In this document: piece by piece, positions 42,080-51,558 of the stretch | Numbering within the stretch: the first letter of the stretch is position 1 | Layout: each line of letters opens with the position of its first letter | Assembly (NCBI RefSeq): GCF_036014175.1 | Contig: NZ_CP107917.1 | Span: forward strand, 7,192,001-7,256,000 | Direction of reading: 5' to 3' | DNA length: 64,000 nt | From: Streptomyces sp. NBC_00443 | Lineage (GTDB): Bacteria; Actinomycetota; Actinomycetes; Streptomycetales; Streptomycetaceae | Made by a program: the position numbers and the translations under genes | Notes under the pieces: model-generated | The model's input: the letters and a program-made list of their open reading frames with translations, nothing else | What the model was told of the DNA's origin: nothing | Databases searched by the model: none

Positions 42080-43234
42080 GTGCGCCCGAGCACCGGCCGT
42101 CACCGCAGGACCCGTACCCTCTCCGTCGCCGCGGCGGTCGCCCTCGCCTCCGGAGCGGGCGGGGTCCACCTCGGCCTCTCCGGCGGTGGCGCCGAGGCCG
42201 CCTCGACGACGGTCACCGTGTCCACCACCGCCCAGCTGGAGTCGGCCGTCAAGAGCGCCGTCGCCGGTACGACGATCCTGGTCCGCGGCGGCACGTACAC
42301 CCCGTCGGCGACCCTCAAGTCCACCGCGAGCGGCACCGGTTCGGCGAGGATCACGCTGCAGGCCCACGGCAGCGAGAAGGTGCGGATCGACGGGTCCGAG
42401 CTGCCCGACGGCTCCTGGCTGGCCGGCATCCACGGCGACTACTGGACCGTCCAGAACCTGACCTTCCAGAACTCCCCGGCCCAGGGCTTCGTCGCCACGT
42501 CTTCGGCGGGCGGCGTCTTCAGGAACCTCGTCACCGCGAACAACGGCGACTCCGGCTTCACCCTGCGCGGCGACGGCACCACGAACAACCTCGTGCAGAA
42601 CCTCGACAGTTACGGCAACTACGACCCGGCTGGGCACGGCCAGAACGCGGACGGGATCGCGGTGAAGTTCGGCTCCGGGACGGGCAACGTCGTCGACGCC
42701 GCGCGCCTGTACGACAACTCGGACGACGGGGTCGACCTGTGGCAGTTCTCCTCGCCGGTCACCGTCAAGAACTCCTGGGCGTTCGGCAACGGCAGGAACC
42801 GCTGGGGCGACACGGCCTTCGAGGGCAACGGGAACGGCTTCAAGCTGGGTGGCGGGGGAGCCTCGGTGTCGCACCAGGTGCGCGCCAACGCCGCCTGGGA
42901 CAACACCCTGCACGGCTTCACGGAGAACTCCAGCACCGGTGCGATGGTGCTCCACCGCAACACCGCCTACACCAACGCCGAGTCCGGCTTCTACTTCGCC
43001 ACCGGCAAGGCGCGGCTGGCCCGCAATCTCGCGGTGAGCAACAAGGGCGGACCGTCCGAGCTGGGGTCGTCGGCCGTCTCCGCCGCGAACAACTGGGACA
43101 GCGGGGTCGCGACCCCCGCCTTCCGGTCCACGGACGCCGCCACGGCGTACGGGGCTCGCAAGGCAGATGGTTCGCTGCCCGCCACGACCTTCCTCACGAC
43201 GGGCTCCACGACGATCGGCTCGCCCATGAACTAG
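42080..43234 (+). CDS. Secreted right-handed beta-helix pectate lyase, PL9-like
   Basis: The 384-residue protein has a signal peptide (RTLSVAAAVALASGAGGVHL) and PL9-type repeats: QNADGIAVKFGSGTGNVVDA, RLYDNSDDGVDLWQF and HGFTENSSTGAM. The aspartates of the calcium site and the lysine of AVKFG fit the PL9 active site. It would cleave polygalacturonate, complementing the PL1 enzymes. GTG 42080 with AAAGGAA 6 nt before it is the best start; an upstream frame open from 41852 lacks homologous sequence. It is divergent from the double-GH43 gene and ends before a strong hairpin. Confidence 0.85.
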   Translation: MRPSTGRHRRTRTLSVAAAVALASGAGGVHLGLSGGGAEAASTTVTVSTTAQLESAVKSAVAGTTILVRGGTYTPSATLKSTASGTGSARITLQAHGSEKVRIDGSELPDGSWLAGIHGDYWTVQNLTFQNSPAQGFVATSSAGGVFRNLVTANNGDSGFTLRGDGTTNNLVQNLDSYGNYDPAGHGQNADGIAVKFGSGTGNVVDAARLYDNSDDGVDLWQFSSPVTVKNSWAFGNGRNRWGDTAFEGNGNGFKLGGGGASVSHQVRANAAWDNTLHGFTENSSTGAMVLHRNTAYTNAESGFYFATGKARLARNLAVSNKGGPSELGSSAVSAANNWDSGVATPAFRSTDAATAYGARKADGSLPATTFLTTGSTTIGSPMN

Positions 43235-43250
43235 CGCCCGGCGTACGCGC

Positions 43251-43284
43251 GAACGCCCCGCTGGTCGTCACCGGCGGGGCGTTC
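43251..43284 (+). terminator. Hairpin after PL9-like gene
   Basis: GAACGCCCCGC (43251-43261) pairs perfectly with GCGGGGCGTTC (43274-43284), 17 bases past the stop codon. Confidence 0.65.
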
Positions 43285-43413
43285 CGCTCTGCCGGCCGAG
43301 GGGGGCTCATGCCGGCAGGTCCAGGGGGCTTTCGCTCACGCGTAGGCGATGTCGGATCGCGTACGTGATGTCAGATGCCGAGAAACTGCGGGAGGTTGCT
43401 TCCGGATCGTGCC

Positions 43414-44280
43414 CTACGAATCCCCGTCGGCCGCCGAGCCGTTGTCGTCCTTCGCCGCGAAGCCACCCGTCACGGACAACTGCTCTCCGTCCGCCGTGGC
43501 CGTCATCGCATAGCTGTCGTCCCGCGCGTCCCGGCCGCCGTGGTCATGGTCGTACTGCCCCGCGAACACCCACTCGCCCTCACGGACCGTACGCCCGCCC
43601 TTGAGTGCCCAGGTGTAGACGAGGAAGCCGTCCTTCTCCTCGACGGTCAGCGTGAAGTCCTCCTCCGGCAGCGAGCGCCAGGCGCCTGTCGTGGTGACCC
43701 CGCCGGTCTGCCTGACCTTCAACCGGACGGTGAGCGCGGTGAGTTGCCTGCTCGTCTTCAGGGTCAGGTTGCTCTGCGCCCAGAAGTCGTTGCTGTGCGG
43801 GTCCACCGAGCCGTCCGACCACAGGGGGCCGTCCTGCTCGCCCTCGGCGGTGGGGGGCTCGGTCGTGGCGGTCGGCTGCCGGGCCGGTGCCGTGGTCGTC
43901 TCGCGGGACTCCGGCGTCCGCTCCGCCGTCGGGTCCGCCGACGGGGCGGGCGGCACCGGGGCGCCGCTCGTCGCGTCCGGGGACGGGGCGGGCGTCGGCG
44001 AAGTGGCCACCGACTGCTGCGGGGTGTCCTCCTTCACGGCGGAGGCCACCGCGTACCCGCCGACCGCGAGCACTCCGGCGACCGCGGCCGTCGCGCTCAC
44101 GACCCTGAACCAGCCGTACACCGGCGGGCGGGTCGCCCGGTGGCCGGCGCGGGTCTGCCCGGAGGGGTCCGCCATGCCGCGCTCGACCCGGACCAGGATC
44201 CGCTCGCGGTCGGGCTCGTGCGCCTCGGCCGCATCGTGCAGCCGGGCGCGCAGTTCGTCGTGCACGTCCCGCCGCATCAT
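43414..44280 (-). CDS. Membrane partner of SigE-like sigma factor, extracellular C-terminus
   Basis: The 288-residue protein has a charged cytoplasmic N-terminus (about residues 1-52), one membrane segment (VSATAAVAGVLAVGGYAVAS) and a long Pro/Thr/Ser-rich extracellular linker leading to a beta-rich domain (DFWAQSNLTLKTSRQLTALT). Its ATG overlaps the sigma-factor stop by 4 nt, so the two are made together. The topology suits an anti-sigma factor, with the N-terminus holding the sigma factor and the outer domain sensing a signal, but no zinc-finger motif is visible, so the role is inferred. Confidence 0.72.
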   Translation of the reverse strand: MMRRDVHDELRARLHDAAEAHEPDRERILVRVERGMADPSGQTRAGHRATRPPVYGWFRVVSATAAVAGVLAVGGYAVASAVKEDTPQQSVATSPTPAPSPDATSGAPVPPAPSADPTAERTPESRETTTAPARQPTATTEPPTAEGEQDGPLWSDGSVDPHSNDFWAQSNLTLKTSRQLTALTVRLKVRQTGGVTTTGAWRSLPEEDFTLTVEEKDGFLVYTWALKGGRTVREGEWVFAGQYDHDHGGRDARDDSYAMTATADGEQLSVTGGFAAKDDNGSAADGDS

Positions 44281-44846
44281 CGGTTCCCTCCTCCGGCGCC
44301 CTCGGTGCGCACCATCGCCGCCGCGTGCACCTTGAGGGGAGCACCCCGCGTCCCCAGCAGTCGTTGCAGCTCGGCCATCCCCTTCGAGGTCTGGCTCTTC
44401 ACCGTACCGACCGAGATCCCGAGGGCGAGCGCGGTGTCCTTCTCGGAGAGGTCGAAAGCGTGCCGCAGCACCACACAGGCGCGTTTGCGGAACGGGAGTC
44501 TACGCAACGCCTCCTGGACGTCGACGACGCCCGCGACGTCCGGGTTCTCCGTCTTCTCCTCGCGCTGCGACCAGAACAGGGCGACCCGCCGCCGCTCCCG
44601 GACCGCGCTGCGGATTCTGGTGCGGGCCAGATTCGCCACGACGCCACGTGCGTACGCCACCGGATGGTCGGCCGCGCGGACCCGGTCCCAGCGGTGCCAG
44701 AGCGCCAGCAGCGCGTCGGCGGCCAGGTCGTCGGCCGCGTCCGCATCGCCCGTCAGCAGGTGGGCCAGGCGGGCGAGTTCGGCATAGTGGCGTTCGAAGA
44801 AGGCATGGAACTCCACGGAGGCGGCGTCGTCGACGACCGTGCCCAC
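44277..44846 (-). CDS. SigE-family ECF-type RNA polymerase sigma factor
   Basis: The 189-residue protein has sigma region 2 (FFERHYAELARLAHLLTGD, LAADALLALWHRWDRV) and region 4 (LRRLPFRKRACVVLRHAFDL, ISVGTVKSQTSKGMAEL). The actinobacterial SASFLEKTVE/SigE-type subfamily has this length and organisation. AAGGAGGG lies before GTG 44846. It directs RNA polymerase to a stress regulon and is co-translated with the membrane protein downstream. The 258-base divergent gap to the purine permease contains both promoters, but I could not place them with confidence. Confidence 0.88.
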   Translation of the reverse strand: MGTVVDDAASVEFHAFFERHYAELARLAHLLTGDADAADDLAADALLALWHRWDRVRAADHPVAYARGVVANLARTRIRSAVRERRRVALFWSQREEKTENPDVAGVVDVQEALRRLPFRKRACVVLRHAFDLSEKDTALALGISVGTVKSQTSKGMAELQRLLGTRGAPLKVHAAAMVRTEGAGGGNR

Positions 44847-45104
44847 GGGCTGCCCTCCTTGCCTATGAGTGGCATGTGTATGACATGTGATCGTCCGGCG
44901 ATCTTTCCGCGATCATGCTGCGAGGTCCGGAAGCGTAGCAGTGATCGAATGCCCTGTTCGTACGAGGTCTCGAACAACGTGTGGTACGTCGCACGTGAAC
45001 AGGCCTGATTCCGTAACACGGAGAAAACCTGAAGCGCGTTCAACGCGGGAACAATCCAGCCAGCATCCGCACACCGATCAGCCAGGCAGCAAGGAGCAAC
45101 CGCC

Positions 45105-46556
45105 ATGTCCGATTCCCAGAAGGTGGCCGACCGGTCAACTGCCCCGCCGCCAGGCGTGAACAGCGTCGACCGGTTCTTCAAGATCTCCGAACGGGGCTCC
45201 ACCTTCGCCCGTGAGATACGCGGCGGCTTCGCCACGTTCTTCACGATGGCCTACATCCTTGTCCTGAATCCCATCATCCTGGGCAGCGCGAAGGACAAGT
45301 TCGGCCACCAGTTGGATGCGGTTCAACTCACCACCGCCACCGCCCTGGTGGCCGCGGTCATGACGATCATCATGGGCGTCGGCGGCAACCTCCCGCTCGC
45401 CCTGGCCGCCGGCCTGGGCCTGAACGCCGTCGTCGCCTTCCAGATCGCCCCGCTGATGTCCTGGGACGACGCGATGGGCCTGGTCGTCCTCGAAGGCCTG
45501 CTGATCTGCGTGCTGGTGGTCACCGGGCTGCGCGAGGCCGTCATGCACGCCATCCCGCAGCCGCTCAAGCAGGCGATCAGCGTCGGCATCGGCCTGTTCA
45601 TCGCGTTCATCGGCTTCGTCGACGCCGGGTTCGTCAGCCGTGTCCCGGACCTCGCGAACACCACCGTGCCGGTTCAGCTGGGCGGCACCGGAACCCTCAC
45701 CGGGTGGCCGATCCTCGTGTTCTGCCTCGGAGTTCTGCTGACGATCGCCCTGCTCGCCCGGAAGGTGAAGGGCGCCATCCTGATCAGCATCGTGACCATG
45801 ACGGTCCTCGCGATGATCATCAACTCGGTCGCCGACATCAAGGCCTGGGGCCTGACCACGCCGGCGTGGCCCGACAAGGTGGTCGACACCCCCGACTTCG
45901 GACTCCTCGGCGACTTCAGCCTGTTCGGCGCGTTCGGCGAGACCACCGCCATCACCGTCGTGCTGCTGATCTTCACGCTGGTCCTGTCCGACTTCTTCGA
46001 CACCATGGGCACGGTCGTCGGCATCAGCGCCGAAGCCGGACTCCTCGACGAGCAGGGCAAGGTGCCGAACCTCGGCCGGGTGTTGCTGATCGACGGTGCC
46101 GCCGCGGCGGCGGGCGGTGCGGCCTCCTCGTCCTCGGCGACCTCCTACATCGAGTCGGCAGCAGGCGTCGGCGAAGGCGCGCGCACCGGCTTCTCCAACC
46201 TCATCACCGGCGGCCTGTTCGCCCTGGCGCTCTTCCTGGCCCCGCTGCTCACCATCGTCCCGCTCCAGGCGGCGGCCCCCGCGCTCGTCGCCGTCGGCTT
46301 CCTGATGATGACCCAGGTCAAGCACATCGACTGGGACAAGTACGAGATCGCCATCCCGGCGTTCCTGACCATCGCCGTCATGCCCTTCACCTACTCGATA
46401 ACGAACGGCATCGGGGCGGGCTTCCTCGCCTATGTCGTGATCAAGACGGTGCTGGGCAAGGCGAAGGACATCCACTGGCTGCTGTGGGGGACGTCGGCGC
46501 TGTTCCTCGTGTACTTCGCCATCAACCCGATCGAGCAGCTCCTGGGCGTCAAGTGA
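45105..46556 (+). CDS. NCS2-family purine (adenine/guanine/hypoxanthine) permease
   Basis: The 483-residue AzgA/PbuG-type protein has about 13 membrane segments and diagnostic stretches GGFATFFTMAYILVLNP, LALAAGLGLNAVVAF, FTLVLSDFFDTMGTVVGIS and ATSYIESAAGVGEGARTG. It takes up purine bases by proton symport. AAGGAG about 9 nt upstream supports ATG 45105. It is transcribed alone and converges with the penicillin-binding protein gene with only 4 bases between stop codons. No purine riboswitch is evident in the upstream gap. Confidence 0.92.
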   Translation: MSDSQKVADRSTAPPPGVNSVDRFFKISERGSTFAREIRGGFATFFTMAYILVLNPIILGSAKDKFGHQLDAVQLTTATALVAAVMTIIMGVGGNLPLALAAGLGLNAVVAFQIAPLMSWDDAMGLVVLEGLLICVLVVTGLREAVMHAIPQPLKQAISVGIGLFIAFIGFVDAGFVSRVPDLANTTVPVQLGGTGTLTGWPILVFCLGVLLTIALLARKVKGAILISIVTMTVLAMIINSVADIKAWGLTTPAWPDKVVDTPDFGLLGDFSLFGAFGETTAITVVLLIFTLVLSDFFDTMGTVVGISAEAGLLDEQGKVPNLGRVLLIDGAAAAAGGAASSSSATSYIESAAGVGEGARTGFSNLITGGLFALALFLAPLLTIVPLQAAAPALVAVGFLMMTQVKHIDWDKYEIAIPAFLTIAVMPFTYSITNGIGAGFLAYVVIKTVLGKAKDIHWLLWGTSALFLVYFAINPIEQLLGVK

Positions 46557-46560
46557 CCTG

Positions 46561-48006
46561 CTAGTTCTTGAGCGCCGCCTCCATCACCTTCTTGGCCACG
46601 GGGGCGGCCAGCCCGTTGCCGCTGACCTCGGACCTGGCCGCGTTCGACTGCTCGATGATCACCGCCACGGCGACCTCCTTGCCGTCGGCCTTCCCGTACG
46701 ACGTGAACCAGGCGTACGGCGTCTTGCTGTTCTTCTCGCCGTGCTGGGCCGTGCCCGTCTTGCCGCCCACCGTCGCGCCCGGGATCTGCGCGTTCGTGCC
46801 CGTGCCCTCCTCGACGACCGTCTGCATCGCCGACTGGAGCTGCTCGGCGGTGTCCGAGCTGACGATCTCCTCGGTCTCGGCGCCGTCGTCGTAGTTCTCC
46901 AGGACGTCGCCGCCGCCATCGGTGATCTGCGACACCATGTGCGGCGAGACCAACTTGCCGCCGTTGGCAATGGCGGCCGACACCATGGCGATCTGCATCG
47001 GGGTCGCGGTGACGTCGAACTGGCCGATGCCCGAGAGCGCGGTCTGCGGCTTGTCCATGTCGGAGGGGTACACGCTGGGGTACGCCCGCACCGGGACGTC
47101 CTGCTCCTCGTCGTTGAAGCCGAACTTCTCGGCCATCGCCCTGACCTTGTCCTGGCCGAGGTCGACGGCCATCTTGCCGAAGACGTTGTTGCAGGAGTAC
47201 TGGAGGGCGACCCTGATCGAGGCGTTCTCACAGGGTGCGTTGGGGTTCTCGTTGCCCAGGTCGCTGCTCGAGTCCGGCAGGTCGTACGGGTCCGGGCTGT
47301 CCGTCTTCTTGTCCACCGACGAGTACAGGCCGTCCTCCAGCGCGGCGGCCGCCACGACCAGCTTGAACGTCGAACCCGGCGGCAGCGGTTGCCGCAGCGC
47401 GCGGTTCGTCATCGGCTTCTCGGCGTCCTTGGTCAGCTGCGTCCAGGCCTTCGAGTCGCCGGTGGTGATCCGCGACGGGTCGTACGACGGAGTGGACACG
47501 ACCGCGAGGATCTTCCCCGTCCTGGGGTCGATCGCGACCGCGGCGCCCTTGTTGTCGCCGAGCGCTTCGTAGGCCGCCTTCTGGACATCCGGGTCGATCG
47601 TCGTGACCACGTTGCCCGGGGCGGCCCGCTTGTCGGTGATCGTGTCCATCACGCTCTTCACGCGGGTGTCGCTCCCGTCGAGCAGGTCCTGATAGATGCC
47701 CTCCAGCTGGGTGGCTCCGAACGCCTGCGAGCTGTAGCCGGTCACGGCCGAGTACAGCGAGCCGTCCGTGTAGGTCCGCTTGTACGCGAGGTCGCCGCTC
47801 GTCGTCGGCGACGAGCCGGTGACCGCCTCGCCGCCCACGATGATGTTGCCGAGCGGCTGGCTGTACAGCGCGATCGCGTTCCGCCGGTTGTCCTTGTCGT
47901 CCGCGAGAGCCTGGCCTTCGTAGAACTGCACCCAGGTCGCCCTGACCAGCAGAGCGAACACCAGGAGCAGCGTGAAGACGGACGCCCGCCTGATCGTCTT
48001 GTTCAT
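46561..48006 (-). CDS. Penicillin-binding protein 2 / PbpA type transpeptidase
   Basis: The 481-residue class B PBP has an N-terminal membrane anchor (RASVFTLLLVFALLVRATWV) and the three transpeptidase motifs: STFK in PPGSTFKLV, SCN in YSCNNVFGKM and KTGTAQHG. It cross-links peptidoglycan. Length and the IIVGGEAVTGS segment fit the actinobacterial PbpA group normally found beside an FtsW/RodA gene, but here no RodA partner is adjacent, so it is probably an additional paralogue. The start ATG 48006 lies 56 bases after the stop of an upstream gene reading the same way. Confidence 0.9.
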   Translation of the reverse strand: MNKTIRRASVFTLLLVFALLVRATWVQFYEGQALADDKDNRRNAIALYSQPLGNIIVGGEAVTGSSPTTSGDLAYKRTYTDGSLYSAVTGYSSQAFGATQLEGIYQDLLDGSDTRVKSVMDTITDKRAAPGNVVTTIDPDVQKAAYEALGDNKGAAVAIDPRTGKILAVVSTPSYDPSRITTGDSKAWTQLTKDAEKPMTNRALRQPLPPGSTFKLVVAAAALEDGLYSSVDKKTDSPDPYDLPDSSSDLGNENPNAPCENASIRVALQYSCNNVFGKMAVDLGQDKVRAMAEKFGFNDEEQDVPVRAYPSVYPSDMDKPQTALSGIGQFDVTATPMQIAMVSAAIANGGKLVSPHMVSQITDGGGDVLENYDDGAETEEIVSSDTAEQLQSAMQTVVEEGTGTNAQIPGATVGGKTGTAQHGEKNSKTPYAWFTSYGKADGKEVAVAVIIEQSNAARSEVSGNGLAAPVAKKVMEAALKN

Positions 48007-48061
48007 CCCACCCGAGAGGACGATCAGGAAGGGGGCAATCGTTCCCTTGCGCCCCCATTTC

Positions 48062-48724
48062 TCATCGAGCGTTCATGAAGCCCGCCTCGTACGCGGCGAT
48101 CACGGCCTGCGTGCGGTCCCGGGTGCCGGTCTTCGCCAGCACCGCCGCCACATGCGACTTCACGGTGGCCGGGCCGACCTCCATCCGCCGCGCGATCTCC
48201 GCGTTGGTCAGGCCCTGCGCCATCAGCCGCAGCACCTCGCTCTCGCGGCCTGTGAGCCTGGCCACCCAGGGCGGCGGCGCCGGGTACGCGCGCGCGTGCT
48301 CGGCCGCGAGGGTGCGTACGGCCGACGGGAACAGCAGGGTGTCGGTGTGCGAGACCAGCCGTACGGCCTGCACGAGCGCCTCGGCGTCCGCCCGCTTCAG
48401 CAGGAACCCGGCCGCTCCGGCGCGCAGGGCGTCGTACACGTAGGAGTCGTTCTCGAAGGTGGTCACGACGACGATACGGGGCGGTTCGTCGAGGGTGGCG
48501 AGGATCTGTTCGGTGGCCCGGATGCCGTCGATCTCGGGCATCCGGACGTCCATGAGGACCACGTCGGGCCGCCGCTCCCGCACGACGGACACCGCCTCGG
48601 CGCCGGTCGCGGCCTCGCCGACCACCTCCAGGTCCGGTTCGGCGGAGAGGATGGCGCGCAGGGCGCTGCGGACCATGCGCTCGTCGTCGGCGAGGACGAC
48701 ACGGATGGTGGGGCGGGACGTCAT
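48062..48724 (-). CDS. LuxR-type (NarL) response regulator
   Basis: The 220-residue protein has a receiver domain with phosphorylated Asp in VVLMDVRMPEIDG, and a C-terminal LuxR helix-turn-helix (TGRESEVLRLMAQGLTNAE, VGPATVKSHVAAVLAKTG). ATG 48724 overlaps the stop of the histidine kinase by 4 nt, so the two form a two-component system. The adjoining membrane protein gene, also overlapping, completes a three-gene operon whose signal is unknown. Confidence 0.92.
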   Translation of the reverse strand: MTSRPTIRVVLADDERMVRSALRAILSAEPDLEVVGEAATGAEAVSVVRERRPDVVLMDVRMPEIDGIRATEQILATLDEPPRIVVVTTFENDSYVYDALRAGAAGFLLKRADAEALVQAVRLVSHTDTLLFPSAVRTLAAEHARAYPAPPPWVARLTGRESEVLRLMAQGLTNAEIARRMEVGPATVKSHVAAVLAKTGTRDRTQAVIAAYEAGFMNAR

Positions 48725-50009
48725 GGGCGTTCCCTCGGGGTCGGCGGGCAGGTCATCGGCAGCCGGACGCGCAGTCTCCAGATGCCCTCCGCCGCCACCG
48801 CTTCCGTCGGCCCCGCCTCCATCGTCCCGCCCAGCAGCCGGGCGCGGTCGGCGACGCCGCGCAGGCCGTGGCCGCCGCCGGGGCGGCAGGTGGGGGCGTG
48901 GGTCAGCGGGTTCTCCACGGTGATCTCCAGGTGCCCTTCGGCGATCACGATCCGCAGGGTCACGCTCACCCGCTCCCCGGCGTGCTTCAGGGCGTTGCTC
49001 AACCCCTCCTGCACGATGCGGAAGGCCTCGCGGGACAGCACGGGCGGCAGGGCGTCGGGGTCGGCGCCGACCGTGGCGGTCACCCGGAGCCCGCCCGCGC
49101 GGGTGCGGTGCAGCAGGCCGGCGAGGTCGGCGGCGAGGGTGGGCGCAGGGGCCGTACCGGGGGCGTCTCCGTCTCTCAACACACCGAGCACGGCGTCGAG
49201 TTCGCCGACCGTGCGCCGGGTCGTGTCCTCGATCGCGGCGAGGGCCTCGCGGACGAACCCCGGGTCGGTGTCGAGGACCCGGCGGGCCGCGCTCGCCTGC
49301 AGGGTGACGGCGCTCAGGGCGTGGCCGACGGAGTCGTGCAGTTCGCGCGCTAGCCGGTTGCGCACGGCGAGGTCGGCGGCGCGCGCCTCGGCCACCGCGA
49401 GGCGGTCCTCGGGCGTGGGGCCGAGCAACGCGGGCGCCCAGCGGGCGAGAAGCGAGCCGCAGACGGCCGCGCAGCCGGCCAGCGCGACGAGCGTCGCCAC
49501 CCCGGCGACCGGCGCGAGCGCCAGCACCCAGGTCTGGTCGAGCGCCTCGGGCAGGTCGACGAGCCGAGCCCCGCCCAGCCACACCAGCAGCGGCAGCGAG
49601 GTCAGGAACCCGGCGAACGGCGGCACCGCCAGCGACATCCCCGAGATGATCCCGCCGAACCCGAGATGCAGCGTGAACCAGGCCGCCGCCCGCCCTTCGC
49701 CGCCCGCGTACGGGCGGGCCCGTGGGCGAGCAGCCAGGCGTCGACACCGCACAGCGACCGCACCGCGCCGGCCTCCATGGGCCGGGTCAGCGGGAACAGG
49801 GCTGCGGTGAGGGCGGCGAGGGGCAACCCGACGGCGAAGGAGAGCAGTTGGAGAGGGAGGTCGTTGAAGACGTACCGCGAGTTCGTGGCGGGACCGACGA
49901 CGAGCTGGCCGACGAAGACGTACGGCATGGCGAGCGCGCCGCCGAGGATCAGATGGATCCACCGCCGGCGCGCCCGCCTGCCGAACAACAGGCCGATGAA
50001 CTGGCTCAC
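48721..50009 (-). CDS. Sensor histidine kinase of NarL type, frameshifted
   Basis: From GTG 50009 (SQFIGLLFGRRARRRW) four membrane segments follow. The frame switches at about 49711-49721 in a GGGCCCGCCCG run, after which WFTLHLGFGGIISGMSL, the phosphoacceptor region ARELHDSVGHALSAV and the ATPase domain (EGLSNALKHAGE, GGGHGLRGVADRARLLGG) continue to the stop at 48721. One added base restores a 429-residue kinase. Both junctions with neighbouring genes are perfect 4-nt overlaps, so the gene is probably functional and the shift a sequencing error. Confidence 0.82.
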
Positions 50010-51004
50010 GCCGTACGACGATTCCGGCTCGCGGAGCGCTCCGCGAGGAAGTGAACCCCGAGGCAGGCGACGAGGATGCCGACGATCATCTGGCCAGCGT
50101 AGGCGAGGTTCATCAGCGGTGTCGGGGCGTCGGCGACGTCGGTGAGCGGGGCCAGCGACAGCCAGCCCGCCCAGCAGACCGCGGCCGCCGAGCCGACCCA
50201 GGCGAGGGCGAGAGGCAGCCCGACGGGCAGGGCCGGGCCGCGCCGGAAGGCGAGGAGGAGTCCGCCGGTGGCGGCCATGGCGAGGAACACGGCGGACAGG
50301 GCAGCCATGACGTAGAAGCCACTGGTCCGGTCTGCCAGGTGGGTCTCGTCGAGCCCGGCGGTGCCGCCGCACGCCCACAGCAGATGGGCGATCAGTGGCG
50401 GCAGCGCGCACAGGGCCGCCGCGACGGCGAGGGCACGCTGGGCCGCCCCGATGAGGCCGGCCGGAAGCTCCCAGACCCGCCCCTCCCACAGCCGGCCCCA
50501 GCGGTCGCGGGCGTAGAGCACGAGCAGGGCGCCGAGGGTGAGTCCCTGCACGATGAACCCGGTGTAGACGACGCCGAAGACCCAGGCGTCGAGGAACGGT
50601 TCACCATCGGCGGTGGTGTTCGTGGACCCGCCGAGCGCGTCGACGACGAGCTGGACCGGGAACCCGGCCATGATCGGCGCGAGCAGCCCGGTGGCCACCC
50701 AGGCGGGGAGGGCGAGCAGCCACGCGGGCACCCGCAGCCCCCACGGCCTGGTCAGCAGCAGCGCGAGCACGATGACGGCCGCGTCCATGAGCACGGTGAC
50801 GCTGTTGGCGACGGCCATGCTCGCCCGGTGCTCCAGCAGCGAGCTGCCGTCCGGGATGCCGATCCGACTCCCCGCGATCCAGGCGGCCTTGAGCGAGAGA
50901 TAGGGCACGCAGGAGACGATGGCGACGGCCCGCAGGGCGCGACGGGACCTGCCGGGACCGACGGCGTGGCCGGTCTCCGGGGTGGGAGCGAGTGTCTGCG
51001 TCAT
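50006..51004 (-). CDS. Multi-spanning membrane protein in a two-component operon
   Basis: The 332-residue protein has about eight hydrophobic segments (ALRAVAIVSCVPYLSLKAAW, VLMDAAVIVLALLL, ALSAVFLAMAATGGLLLAF, MIVGILVACLGVHFLA) and little else that is diagnostic. ATG 51004 with GGGAG upstream was chosen over a longer frame with an Arg-rich leader. Its TGA overlaps the kinase GTG, so it heads the operon and may be a co-sensor for the kinase or the protected transporter. I do not recognise a named family. Confidence 0.78.
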   Translation of the reverse strand: MTQTLAPTPETGHAVGPGRSRRALRAVAIVSCVPYLSLKAAWIAGSRIGIPDGSSLLEHRASMAVANSVTVLMDAAVIVLALLLTRPWGLRVPAWLLALPAWVATGLLAPIMAGFPVQLVVDALGGSTNTTADGEPFLDAWVFGVVYTGFIVQGLTLGALLVLYARDRWGRLWEGRVWELPAGLIGAAQRALAVAAALCALPPLIAHLLWACGGTAGLDETHLADRTSGFYVMAALSAVFLAMAATGGLLLAFRRGPALPVGLPLALAWVGSAAAVCWAGWLSLAPLTDVADAPTPLMNLAYAGQMIVGILVACLGVHFLAERSASRNRRTA

Positions 51005-51084
51005 ACGGCCACGCTCCCGCGCGAGAGCCGGTCGGCGCCTCCTGCACGGCGATGATCCGTCTCCGCCTGACGGGGGAGGGGACC

Positions 51085-51555
51085 TCACCCCTCCAGGTGC
51101 AGCACGACCTCGTCGATCTCCTCGCCCCGTGCGTTCGCGAAGCCCCGCGCGTGCGCGCTCACCCGGAACCCGCACTTGTACAGCACCCGCAGCGAGCCCT
51201 CGTTGTCCGCCGCCGCCCGCGCGTACAGCGGGCGTTCGGGGACCTCGGTGAGCAGCCCCCGCAGGGCGGCCGTGGCGACACCCCGGCCCCAGTACGCGCG
51301 GTCGACCCAGTAGGTGACCTCCCGCTCGCCCGGCTCCCCGTACACGGCCGCGCTGCCCACCACGTCACCGTCGGCCAGGATCGTGCGCAGCACGTCGTCC
51401 GATGACCGGATCCGGCTCCAGCGGGCGTCGAAGGCGTCCCGGTCGTCCGGGTCCTTGGGGGTGAAGGCCGCCATCCGCAGGGCCTCCGGGTCGTTCAACT
51501 GCCTGTAGAAGACCGGCAGATCGCTGTCGTGTACCTCGCGGAGTTCCACATCCAT
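51085..51555 (-). CDS. GNAT-family N-acetyltransferase
   Basis: The 156-residue protein shows the GNAT acetyl-CoA loop in WGRGVATAALRGLL and the preceding strand VTYWVDRAY, with a C-terminal strand pair (LYKCGFRVSAHARGF). It should transfer an acetyl group to an amine of a small molecule or protein N-terminus; the acceptor is unknown. ATG 51555 lies 3 bases after the IclR stop on the same strand, so it is probably co-transcribed with that regulator. Confidence 0.88.
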   Translation of the reverse strand: MDVELREVHDSDLPVFYRQLNDPEALRMAAFTPKDPDDRDAFDARWSRIRSSDDVLRTILADGDVVGSAAVYGEPGEREVTYWVDRAYWGRGVATAALRGLLTEVPERPLYARAAADNEGSLRVLYKCGFRVSAHARGFANARGEEIDEVVLHLEG

Positions 51556-51558
51556 GGA

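Noticed and set aside
44847..45104. Purine riboswitch before the NCS2 permease
   Set aside because: No conserved purine-aptamer core could be found; only loose dyads (CCTGTTC ... GAACAGG) are present.
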